Part shown: positions 7,925 through 15,545 of the stretch, piece by piece | How positions within the stretch are numbered: the first letter of the stretch is position 1 | Layout: each line of letters opens with the position of its first letter | Made by a program: the position numbers and the translations under genes | Source: Sediminibacterium sp. | Lineage (GTDB): Bacteria > Bacteroidota > Bacteroidia > Chitinophagales > Chitinophagaceae | Direction of reading: 5' to 3' | DNA: 48,539 nt | NCBI GenBank assembly: GCA_027487895.1 | Contig: JAIYCS010000132.1 | Coordinates: 1-48,539, forward strand | The notes under the pieces: generated by a model | The model's input: only the letters and a program-made list of their open reading frames with translations | What the model was told of the DNA's origin: nothing | Databases searched by the model: none

Positions 7925-8461
7925 TTATTCGGCAAGTTTGTAAATATCCCTACTGTTTCGGCCGTAACCATCATAGTCTAATCCATAACCTAACACAAAT
8001 TTATTAGGTATAGAAAAGCAGCAATAATCGATCGGCACTTCAAACACGGTAGCATCAGGCTTGTGCAGTAGTACCCCAATTTTTAGGGATGCAGGTTGTT
8101 GGTTGTGTAGTTGAGGTAAAAACGTATGCAGTGTTTTACCAGTATCAATAATGTCCTCGAGTACTATGATATGTCTGTTGGTAAGATCTACGTCAAGTCC
8201 AATAGCTGTAATTACCTGGCCTGTAGAAGTAGTGCCTTTGTAAGAAGCGAGTTTTATAAAACAAATTTCAGCTTCTATCGAAATGGATTTGAATAGATCT
8301 GAGGCAAACATGAATGAGCCGTTTAGCACAGCAATGAATAAAGGTTTTTTGCCAGCATATGCTGTATTAATTTCGGAGGCTAATGCGGCAATTTTTTCTT
8401 GAATAAGTGCTTCAGGTAAAAATATTTCGAAACTTTTTCCGTGTAGTTGAATGTTAGACAT
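7925..8461 (-). CDS. hpt: Hypoxanthine phosphoribosyltransferase
   Basis: Purine salvage enzyme converting hypoxanthine (and often guanine) plus PRPP to IMP/GMP in the cytoplasm. The 178-residue chain holds the PRPP-binding motif VLEDIIDTGKTL (EDIIDTGKT at 102-110), FIAVLNGSFMFASDL near the N-terminus, the SYKGTTSTG flexible loop, and a C-terminal IPNKFVLGYGLDYD block for base binding, all characteristic of Hpt. It is the last gene of a leftward run, four bases after the LysM glucosaminidase gene. Confidence 0.95.
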   Translation of the reverse strand: MSNIQLHGKSFEIFLPEALIQEKIAALASEINTAYAGKKPLFIAVLNGSFMFASDLFKSISIEAEICFIKLASYKGTTSTGQVITAIGLDVDLTNRHIIVLEDIIDTGKTLHTFLPQLHNQQPASLKIGVLLHKPDATVFEVPIDYCCFSIPNKFVLGYGLDYDGYGRNSRDIYKLAE

Positions 8462-8465
8462 AGCC

Positions 8466-9587
8466 TTATTTTTTCTTTCTTTTTTTAGAATTCTTTGTTG
8501 CAGGTTTGACGGTTTTTTCTGCCCTTAATTTAATTTTTTGACCAACTTGCAAAATGGTGTCTTTTGAAATTTTAGGGTTCAGCGTTAGTAGTGAACTCAG
8601 TAAAACGCCTTCTTTTTGAGCAATACTATAGAGAGTTTCAGTTCCCGTTACGGAATGTATTTCAGATGCACCATATTTTTGTTTCTTTTCAATAAATAAA
8701 ATACGGTCTTGATCTAAGATGTTCATTTCCGATAGTTCATTGTATTCGAATATTTTACTTAAACTAATTTTATTGTTGTTGGCAATCGCAAGTAGAGAGC
8801 TGCCTTTTGTTGCAACTACCGCCTTTGTATGATTGATGGTTACTTTGGTATTTTCAAGTAAGCTTACTGGTGCAGGAATTACTTCTTTGGTAGGTGCTGT
8901 TTGTAGGGATGGCGATACTACAGGGGTTGGTACTTCTGCAACGACTTCTTTTTCTGGAGCAGGTTTCGTTACAGTTTTTGTAGGCTCAGGCGTATTTGAA
9001 GGTACAATTACTGGCTTTGTAACCGGAGCTGGGGTAATAACAAAATCAATTCCTTTTTTCTTGTTTTCCAATGCAATTAATGAGTACTGTGCTAAATCAT
9101 AATCATTGATTGCTTTAATAAGTAGTGCCGGATAATTTGGATTGGTGGCATAGCCAGCTTGTTTGAGTCCAAAGGCCCAGCTTGTAAAATCAGTAACATC
9201 GAGTTTAAATAAAAATGCGTAGTGTGTTCTTGTTTTTAAAAAGTTAGAGTGGTCTATAAAAGATGTTTCTGCATTTTCGTATACCCGAAAACATTCGCCA
9301 TTGGCGTCATCATTGTGGTATATTTTAGGCCCTTTCCATTCTATTTTACATTTAATACCAAAATGATTGTTGGCCTCAGTGGCAAGGCGGCTCTTGCCGG
9401 TCTGTGATTCTAATATGGCTTGTGCCAACTTAATAGCAGCAGGAACGCCCGTTCTAATTTGTTCCTGCATCGCAATGTTTTTATATTGATTGATATAGGC
9501 GGCTGTTTCTGCGCTGATGGTTTGGGCAATACCACTCAATGATATTGTTAAGGTAATTAGGAGTGTGTATATAAATTTTAATTTCAT
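8466..9587 (-). CDS. Secreted glucosaminidase (GH73) with two LysM domains
   Basis: Predicted peptidoglycan hydrolase. A signal peptide (1 to about 21, LSGIAQ) leads to a GH73 glucosaminidase domain (about 30-170) with the motif AQAILESQTGKSRLATEANNHFG, in which Glu60 is the probable catalytic acid, and HFGIKC typical of the family. A Pro/Thr/Val-rich linker follows, then two LysM modules (about 250-300 and 310-355: GSSLLAIANNNKISLSKIFEYN and TETLYSIAQKEGVLLSSLLTLN) that bind glycan. The C-terminus is strongly basic (KNSKKRKKK). Its start overlaps the methyltransferase stop by four bases and hpt follows after four bases, so these genes are probably co-transcribed. Confidence 0.9.
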   Translation of the reverse strand: MKLKFIYTLLITLTISLSGIAQTISAETAAYINQYKNIAMQEQIRTGVPAAIKLAQAILESQTGKSRLATEANNHFGIKCKIEWKGPKIYHNDDANGECFRVYENAETSFIDHSNFLKTRTHYAFLFKLDVTDFTSWAFGLKQAGYATNPNYPALLIKAINDYDLAQYSLIALENKKKGIDFVITPAPVTKPVIVPSNTPEPTKTVTKPAPEKEVVAEVPTPVVSPSLQTAPTKEVIPAPVSLLENTKVTINHTKAVVATKGSSLLAIANNNKISLSKIFEYNELSEMNILDQDRILFIEKKQKYGASEIHSVTGTETLYSIAQKEGVLLSSLLTLNPKISKDTILQVGQKIKLRAEKTVKPATKNSKKRKKK

Positions 9588-10234
9588 AGTTCGTTTTTTT
9601 GAATCAGTAGCATACCATCTCTGATTGTTAATAGCACTTGTGATGTGCGCGGATCATTTTTTACGTGTTCGTTAAATGCATGGATGGCCATTGCATTTTT
9701 TCCGGAAATATTTTCTTCTAATACTTCTCCATGAAACAATACATTGTCTGCAATAATAATCCCGCCAGTCGCTAAAAGTGGAACCACCATTTCATAGTAT
9801 TCGATATAGCCGGTTTTGTCAGCGTCAATAAATACGATATCCCATTTATAAGGCAGGGTGGGAATGATTTCCTTGGCATCTCCAATATGTAGTTCAATTT
9901 TATGGGCGTTATGGCTCTGTGCAAAATAGCGTGCTGCTTTATCTGCGTCTTCTTTTCTGTTTTCGATGGTATGGAGCTTTCCATTTGGACCCAGTCCTTT
10001 GGCTAAACATAGGGCACTGTAGCCTGTAAATGTGCCAATTTCCAAAATATGCATGGGACGTTTCATGCCTGATAGCATGCTTAATAACTGTCCTTGCACT
10101 TCGCCACTTAACATATGGGCCTTAGGGTGTGTAGCCCTTGTTTCATCTAATATGATTTGCAATAAAGGATCAGCGGGTGTTGTAAAAACATCCGAATATG
10201 AATTTGCCTTATCTATAATAAATGGTAATGCCAT
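9584..10234 (-). CDS. Class I SAM-dependent O-methyltransferase (family 3)
   Basis: A 216-residue caffeoyl-CoA/catechol-type O-methyltransferase. Motifs visible are the SAM loop ILEIGTFTGYSALCLA (about 63-78), the acidic YKWDIVFIDADKTGY motif with metal-binding Asp (about 130-145), and IIIADNVLFHGEV, where Asp-Asn is the second metal-ligand region. The family is Mg2+-dependent; the substrate of the bacterial members is usually unknown and cannot be read here. No signal peptide. It sits six bases downstream of the symporter gene and overlaps the glucosaminidase start by four bases. Confidence 0.9.
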   Translation of the reverse strand: MALPFIIDKANSYSDVFTTPADPLLQIILDETRATHPKAHMLSGEVQGQLLSMLSGMKRPMHILEIGTFTGYSALCLAKGLGPNGKLHTIENRKEDADKAARYFAQSHNAHKIELHIGDAKEIIPTLPYKWDIVFIDADKTGYIEYYEMVVPLLATGGIIIADNVLFHGEVLEENISGKNAMAIHAFNEHVKNDPRTSQVLLTIRDGMLLIQKNEL

Positions 10235-10240
10235 GAATAC

Positions 10241-11716
10241 TTATATCGCTGTTTCTTTTTTAGAGATAAGCAGTAGTCCTATAAAAGTGATGAGCCCATT
10301 TATGATGAGTAGTTCAAGTCCAATTTCAAAAGAGCCAAATAATGCTTTTTGATTGAGGTCAATAGCCAAACATAGTAAAGGGGATATGATACAAACCAGT
10401 GGTACCCATTTATCCAATACATTTCTTTTTAAAAGAATGCCAAATGTAAAGAGACCTAATAGTGGGCCGTAGGTGTAGGCTGCTACTTTTAATATAACCC
10501 CAATCATGCTTGGATTGTCAATCCACTTGTATACCATTACAAACAATAAAAACACAAGGGCAAATCCAATATGTATACGCTGTCTAATGGTTTTCTTTTT
10601 TGCTTCATCCCAATCTTGTCGGCGCTGCATGCCTAAAATGTCAATACAAAATGTTGCCGTAAGTGCTGTTATAGCCCCGTCGGCACTAGGGAATAATGCA
10701 GATATAAGGGCGATGATAAAAATAATGGACATGGCAGGTGGCATGTGTTCAAGAGCAATACTTGGGAACAATTTGTCGCCTGTAACAGCTAGGCCATTAG
10801 CGCTTGCGTACAAATAGAGTAAGCCGCCTAAAAATAAAAACAGCGTAATAACAACTAGCATGGTAAAACCAAGGGTTATTACATTTTTTTGAGAATCTTT
10901 TAATGTTTTTACAGAGATGTTTTTTTGCATCATCTCCTGATCCATACCTGTCATGGTAATGGTGACAAAGGCACCTGCCAATATTTGCTTTACAAAAAAT
11001 AGCTTACTAGAGGGCTCTGTAAAAAAGATTTTGGTATAACCCTTGTCTGCCATGGTAGATAAGCTTTCAAAGAAACCTACATGGAGTTGGTTGAGGATAT
11101 AAAAGACGCAAATTACAAGACCTAAAAGCATGCATGATGTTTGGAGTGTATCGGTCCAAACAATGGTTTTTACGCCGCCTTCATAGGTGTACAATAAGAT
11201 CATCAGTAATATAATGATGGTAGTTGCCCAAAAAGGAACATCAAAACTTTGTAGTATCGCGTCTTGTAAAATACGTACCACTAAATAAAGCCTTGCAGTG
11301 GCACCAAGGGTTCTTGACAGTATAAAAAATGAAGCACCTGTTTTATAAGATGCCACCCCAAGTCTCGTGCTTAAGTAATTGTATATCGAAGTTAAATTAA
11401 GCTTGTAGTAGAGTGGGAGTAATACATACGCAATGATCAAATAACCTATCACATAACCCAGCGTAATTTGTAAATACGAAAAAGCATTTACATAATTGGT
11501 ACCACCTACAAGTGTACCCACCTGACCAGGAACGCTCACAAATGTTACCCCACTCAGTGAAGTACCCACCATGCCAAATGCCACAAGCATCCAGTTGCTA
11601 TTTCGATTACCAATAAAAAAAGAATCGTTGGTGCTATTTTTACCCGTTATTTTAGCTACAACAAGTAGAATTAGGAAGTATACTATTACAAAAGAAAATA
11701 AAACAATGGGCGACAT
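10241..11716 (-). CDS. Sodium:solute symporter (SSS family)
   Basis: Inner-membrane Na+-coupled transporter of 491 residues with about 13 hydrophobic segments. The N-terminus has the SSS pattern: a first membrane helix, then NDSFFIGNRNSNWMLVAFGMVGTSLSGVTFVSVPG, where GMVGTSLSGVTF is the conserved sodium-site helix. It continues with LPLYYKLNLTSIYNYLSTRLG, also typical. The substrate is not deducible from sequence; Bacteroidota relatives are annotated only as sodium:solute symporters. It appears to be the first gene of the leftward run symporter, methyltransferase, glucosaminidase, hpt, with a TACCTTTA -7 candidate 33 bases upstream. Confidence 0.9.
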   Translation of the reverse strand: MSPIVLFSFVIVYFLILLVVAKITGKNSTNDSFFIGNRNSNWMLVAFGMVGTSLSGVTFVSVPGQVGTLVGGTNYVNAFSYLQITLGYVIGYLIIAYVLLPLYYKLNLTSIYNYLSTRLGVASYKTGASFFILSRTLGATARLYLVVRILQDAILQSFDVPFWATTIIILLMILLYTYEGGVKTIVWTDTLQTSCMLLGLVICVFYILNQLHVGFFESLSTMADKGYTKIFFTEPSSKLFFVKQILAGAFVTITMTGMDQEMMQKNISVKTLKDSQKNVITLGFTMLVVITLFLFLGGLLYLYASANGLAVTGDKLFPSIALEHMPPAMSIIFIIALISALFPSADGAITALTATFCIDILGMQRRQDWDEAKKKTIRQRIHIGFALVFLLFVMVYKWIDNPSMIGVILKVAAYTYGPLLGLFTFGILLKRNVLDKWVPLVCIISPLLCLAIDLNQKALFGSFEIGLELLIINGLITFIGLLLISKKETAI

Positions 11717-11749
11717 AGCAATCGTTATTTTTTGTTAAATTGTAGGCCT

Positions 11750-11757
11750 TAAAGGTA
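11750..11757 (-). promoter_or_regulatory. -7 candidate of the symporter operon
   Basis: On the minus strand it reads TACCTTTA, one base off TAnnTTTG, 33 bases before the symporter ATG. Confidence 0.4.
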
Positions 11758-11795
11758 CGGATATTGAGCCTTTTTTACGCATAAGAATCTGATAT

Positions 11796-12341
11796 ATGTC
11801 TATACAAACAGTGGCTGTTTTTTGTGGTTCCAAAGATGGGTTAGACCCTGCGTTTTTTCAGGAGGCAACTGCCTTTGGAAATTTATTGGGTGTTATTGGC
11901 ATGGACCTTGTTTATGGGGGTGGCAATAAGGGCCTAATGGGCGCTGTTGCCAATGGTGCCATGGCTGCTGGTGTAAAAGTTATTGGTGTTATTCCAGAAG
12001 TATTAACGACATGGGAACATCAGCACGAAGGCATTACCGAACTGCATGTGGTACCAGATATGCACGTAAGAAAAAAGATGATGTATGAACTTTGCGATGC
12101 AGCACTCATTTTACCAGGTGGAAATGGCACACTCGATGAACTATTTGAAATGCTTACATGGAACACTTTAAAAATCCACGACAAAAAAATAATCCTGCTT
12201 AATTGTAATGGCTTTTATGATCACTTAATTGCTCATATGCGTATGATGCAAGCCCAAGGTTTTTTATATGAAAATTTTGAACACCGTTTAATGGTTGCTA
12301 CAACAGCAAAAGAAGCCGCGGCTTTACTGCAAAGTTTTTAA
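11796..12341 (+). CDS. LOG-family Rossmann protein (TIGR00730), nucleoside-monophosphate phosphoribohydrolase
   Basis: A 181-residue cytoplasmic protein of the LOG family. Family members cleave nucleoside 5'-monophosphates (cytokinin ribotides in plants, AMP and similar in bacteria) to base plus ribose 5-phosphate. Diagnostic motifs are VYGGGNKGLMGAVANGA (GGG at 41-43) and PGGNGTLDELFEML (PGGNGTLDE at 107-115), which form the phosphate-binding and catalytic site; Arg92 and Lys93 in HVRKKMM are also family-conserved. It is a single gene with its stop sharing bases with the convergent GlcD gene. Confidence 0.9.
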   Translation: MSIQTVAVFCGSKDGLDPAFFQEATAFGNLLGVIGMDLVYGGGNKGLMGAVANGAMAAGVKVIGVIPEVLTTWEHQHEGITELHVVPDMHVRKKMMYELCDAALILPGGNGTLDELFEMLTWNTLKIHDKKIILLNCNGFYDHLIAHMRMMQAQGFLYENFEHRLMVATTAKEAAALLQSF

Positions 12342-13753
12342 TGACTTTCTAGGTCAAAAATTTTACCAGCGTTTAATATATTATTGGGGTCAAATGTTTT
12401 TTTGATGGAACGCATGAGTCTTAGGTGCGTTTCCGAAAAAACAGTTTTCAAAAATGGTTTTTGAATGAGTCCCACACCGTGTTCTCCACTAATGGTGCCT
12501 CCTAAACTTGCAATAAGTTCAAAAAGTGGCATGAGTGCCGCCGTCATTTCTGAATTGTTGTAACTATTTTTAATGGTAGGGTGGTTGATGCGAATATGCA
12601 AATTGCCATCACCCGCATGACCATAGCAAACCACTTTAAAACCGTTGTTAGCAGCAATTTCTTTAACACCTCTAATTAATTTAGGTAGTTCGGCTCTTGG
12701 CACAACAGCGTCTTCTTCAATGGTATAACCTGCCATAACAGACGCTTCATTTGCTTTTCGGCGAATTTTCCAAAGTTCATTTTTTTGCTCCGCGTCTTCT
12801 GCAAAATATATTTCACCTACTTCGTAACTATTTAATACTTCTGAAATGGCTTCCATTTCGTTCATTAAAACATCTAGGTTATTGCCGTCTACCTCAATAA
12901 TTAAATGCGCTGCCAAACCATCTGTTAATGGAACCGCTGAACTATCTAACATTTTACTGGCAAGGGTTATGGCGTCTATTTCCATAAGCTCCATAGCGCT
13001 TGGCGTAATGCCTGCTCTAAAAATGGCACTCACTGCTTCGCTCGCTTTTTCGAGGCTATTAAAAGGAGCCAGCATGAGTAAATCAAATTTTGGATGCGGA
13101 ATTAAACGCAGCACAATTTTAGTAACAATACCAAGGGTTCCTTCACTACCTACAATTAATTGTGTAAGGTTATAACCCGTGGCATTTTTTAAAACATTAG
13201 AGCCCGTCCATATAATTTCACCAGAAGCTAGTACCACTTCTAGGTTTAACACATAATCTTTTACAACCCCATATTTTACCGCCTTGGGGCCACCACTATT
13301 TTCAGAAATGTTACCACCAATAAAACAACTTCCTTTACTAGCAGGATCGGGTGGGTAAAAAAGTCCCTTTTCTTTAACTGCATTTTGCAACACTTCGGTA
13401 ATCACACCTGGCTCGGTGGTTACTTGCAAATTACGCTCGTCTATGTCAAGTATTTGATTGAATCTTTCGGTAGATAATAATACGCCGCCTAAATGTGGGA
13501 GTGCGCCACCAGTGAGTCCAGTACCTGCACCTCTTGGCGTTACGGGTAATAAATTTTCGTTACAAATTTTTAGGATGGCTGAAATTTCAGCTGCTGTTTT
13601 TGGCTTTACAACAACGGCAGGCAAATACAATAAATTCTCGGTTTCGTCTTTGCCATACTTATGCAAGCTTTCTTCATCTGCTACTACAAAATCATTTCCA
13701 ATAAGTTGCTTAAACTGTTCTACAATAGAAGCAGTAACGACGCCGTTTGCCAT
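12338..13753 (-). CDS. GlcD-type FAD-linked oxidase (glycolate/D-lactate dehydrogenase family)
   Basis: A 471-residue FAD-dependent 2-hydroxyacid dehydrogenase of the VAO/PCMH fold. The FAD-binding half shows PRGAGTGLTGGALP, YPPDPASKGSCFIGGNISENSGGPKAVKYG and NLTQLIVGSEGTLGIVT. The C-terminal half carries CYGHAGDGNLHIRI (family His and Asp) and SGEHGVGLIQK. Substrates in the family are glycolate, D-lactate or D-2-hydroxyglutarate; sequence alone does not choose among them. No GlcE or GlcF partner is adjacent, so it is probably a stand-alone D-2-hydroxyacid dehydrogenase. Its stop codon overlaps the stop of the convergent LOG gene in TTAA. Confidence 0.9.
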   Translation of the reverse strand: MANGVVTASIVEQFKQLIGNDFVVADEESLHKYGKDETENLLYLPAVVVKPKTAAEISAILKICNENLLPVTPRGAGTGLTGGALPHLGGVLLSTERFNQILDIDERNLQVTTEPGVITEVLQNAVKEKGLFYPPDPASKGSCFIGGNISENSGGPKAVKYGVVKDYVLNLEVVLASGEIIWTGSNVLKNATGYNLTQLIVGSEGTLGIVTKIVLRLIPHPKFDLLMLAPFNSLEKASEAVSAIFRAGITPSAMELMEIDAITLASKMLDSSAVPLTDGLAAHLIIEVDGNNLDVLMNEMEAISEVLNSYEVGEIYFAEDAEQKNELWKIRRKANEASVMAGYTIEEDAVVPRAELPKLIRGVKEIAANNGFKVVCYGHAGDGNLHIRINHPTIKNSYNNSEMTAALMPLFELIASLGGTISGEHGVGLIQKPFLKTVFSETHLRLMRSIKKTFDPNNILNAGKIFDLESH

Positions 13754-13777
13754 TATTATATGATTAAGAAAGAAAAA

Positions 13778-14413
13778 CTAGAAGAGGCCAAATAATGTGC
13801 TATCAATTTTTCCAATGATATCACCTAGGTCAGCTTCATTTTCACCAAATTTATTTTTATCACAATCAATTACGAGCAATGGACCTTCTTGATATCCATC
13901 AATCCATTTGTTGTAATATTCGTTGAGGCGTTTTAAGTAATCGAGTCTGATGTTTTCTTCATATTCTCTTCCTCTTTTTTGTATTTGTGATACGAGGGTA
14001 GGAACAGATGCTTTTAAATAAATGAGTAAATCCGGAGGTTGTACCATGGTTTTAAGCGTGGTAAAAAACGCGTAATAGTTGTCAAAGTCGCGCTTACTCA
14101 TAAGACCCATTTCGTGTAAGTTGGGCGCAAAAATATTAGCGTCTTCGTAAATGGTTCTATCCTGAATAATGGTTTCAGTACCTCTTGCAATTTCTAATAA
14201 TTGGTTGAGTCTACCATTTAAAAAGTACACTTGTAAATTAAAACTCCATCTAGGCATGTCTTCATAGAAATCCATCAGGTATGGATTGTGGTCTACGTCT
14301 TCAAATTGTGGTATCCAGCGGTAATGCTTACTTAGCATTTCGGTGAGTGTTGTTTTACCTGCGCCGATATTACCTGCGATAGCGATGTGTTTGGGTTTCT
14401 TAGCTTTTGCCAT
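13778..14413 (-). CDS. Deoxynucleoside kinase (dAK/dGK type), copy 1
   Basis: Phosphorylates deoxynucleosides to monophosphates for dNTP salvage. The 211-residue chain has the P-loop GNIGAGKTT (14-22), the catalytic/phosphate motif DRTIYED (Asp85-Arg86), and the arginine-rich lid KRGREYEENI (146-155), all canonical for the bacterial deoxynucleoside kinases. FEDVDHNPYLMDFYEDMPRW provides the substrate-site region. It is on the same strand as trpS upstream (55-base gap), with a TACTTTCA -7-like sequence in front. A second, more divergent paralog lies at 28614-29246. Confidence 0.93.
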   Translation of the reverse strand: MAKAKKPKHIAIAGNIGAGKTTLTEMLSKHYRWIPQFEDVDHNPYLMDFYEDMPRWSFNLQVYFLNGRLNQLLEIARGTETIIQDRTIYEDANIFAPNLHEMGLMSKRDFDNYYAFFTTLKTMVQPPDLLIYLKASVPTLVSQIQKRGREYEENIRLDYLKRLNEYYNKWIDGYQEGPLLVIDCDKNKFGENEADLGDIIGKIDSTLFGLF

Positions 14414-14468
14414 AGGGGTTGAAAGTACGAAATGAGTATCTTAAAAAGATAATTATAGTTTGATTTTT

Positions 14469-15482
14469 TTAATAATAATTCATGCCAATAGCGCTACGAA
14501 CCAGCGTTAGCGTTTTTGAGGCGCTTTCACCTGCTTTTTCGGCGCCTAGTTTCATGATTTTTTGAAGGGTGGCGGTGTCTTTTTGCAAATCAGCGGCTTT
14601 TTCACGAATTGGCTTAATAAAAGCAGCCATATCTTCTGCTAGTTGCTTTTTAAGGTCGCCGTAACGGATAATACAATTGCCTTCACTACTGTTGTTGTAA
14701 TCATCGGTAAATTTTTGAACGGTATCAGGTGTACTAACAAGACCCATCAGGGTAAATAAGTTTTCGATATACGCAGGCATTGGTGCGTTTGGAACGGCAG
14801 GGCCGCCATCTGTTTTGGCTTTCATGATTTTTTTACGAATCACCTCATCTTCATCTGCTAAGTAAAGTGTGTTCATTTGATTTTCACTTTTACTCATTTT
14901 TCCTTCGCCATCTAAACTCATAATTTTTACAAGTTCGCCGCCATAATTAAATGCATATGGTAATGGTAAAACCTCTCCGTATCTATGGTTAAATCGCTCT
15001 GCGTAATTGCGGGCCATTTCTAAATGTTGTTCCTGGTCTTTTCCAACCGGCACTTTTACAGCGCGGTGAATTAAAATATCAGCGGCTTGTAATACAGGGT
15101 AGGTAAGGAGTCCAGCGTTTACGTTTTCTGGTTGTAAACGAACTTTTTCTTTAAAGGTTACCGTTTTTTCAAGTTCACCTTTATACGCCATCATGTTTAA
15201 ATACAAATAAAGTTCTGCAATTTGAGGAACGTCACTTTGTACGTATAAAGCCACTTTTTCTGGATCCAATCCACAAGCAATATTTTCGGCAATCACGCGT
15301 AAAACATTTGCTTGTAATTCTTTGGTATCTGGGTGTGTGGTAAGGCTATGCCAGTTTGCTACAAAAAAGTAACAATTGAACTCATCTTGCATGCGCACAT
15401 AATTACGCATGGCGCCAAAATAATTGCCTAAATGAAGGAATCCTGTAGGCCTGATACCACTTAAAACCACCTCTTTTTCCAT
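14469..15482 (-). CDS. trpS: Tryptophan--tRNA ligase
   Basis: Class I aminoacyl-tRNA synthetase charging tRNA-Trp. With the start chosen at 15482 it has 337 residues, normal for bacterial TrpS. The HIGH-type motif is FLHLGNYFG (HLGN at 17-20) and the KMSKS motif is exact at 195-199 (GEGKMSKSENQ). QAADILIHRAVKVPVGKDQEQHLEMAR is the family's adenylate-site region. An in-frame ATG at 15509 would add nine residues, but it lies upstream of a TATCTTCG -7 element that ends five bases before 15482, so I prefer the shorter form with a probably leaderless mRNA. Confidence 0.95.
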   Translation of the reverse strand: MEKEVVLSGIRPTGFLHLGNYFGAMRNYVRMQDEFNCYFFVANWHSLTTHPDTKELQANVLRVIAENIACGLDPEKVALYVQSDVPQIAELYLYLNMMAYKGELEKTVTFKEKVRLQPENVNAGLLTYPVLQAADILIHRAVKVPVGKDQEQHLEMARNYAERFNHRYGEVLPLPYAFNYGGELVKIMSLDGEGKMSKSENQMNTLYLADEDEVIRKKIMKAKTDGGPAVPNAPMPAYIENLFTLMGLVSTPDTVQKFTDDYNNSSEGNCIIRYGDLKKQLAEDMAAFIKPIREKAADLQKDTATLQKIMKLGAEKAGESASKTLTLVRSAIGMNYY

Positions 15483-15487
15483 AGCCG

Positions 15488-15495
15488 CGAAGATA
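15488..15495 (-). promoter_or_regulatory. -7 element of trpS
   Basis: Reads TATCTTCG on the minus strand, five bases before the ATG at 15482, inside the 14-mer CGCCTTATCTTCGC shared with the rlmI-like gene promoter. Confidence 0.5.
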
Positions 15496-15509
15496 AGGCG
15501 CTTTTTCAT

Positions 15510-15517
15510 GATATTTG
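15510..15517 (+). promoter_or_regulatory. -7 candidate of recG
   Basis: GATATTTG differs from TAnnTTTG mainly at its first two bases. Transcription would begin near 15522-15525, before the proposed ATT start at 15546. Confidence 0.35.
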
Positions 15518-15545
15518 CTATACAAATACCCTAAAACTGCCCCTT

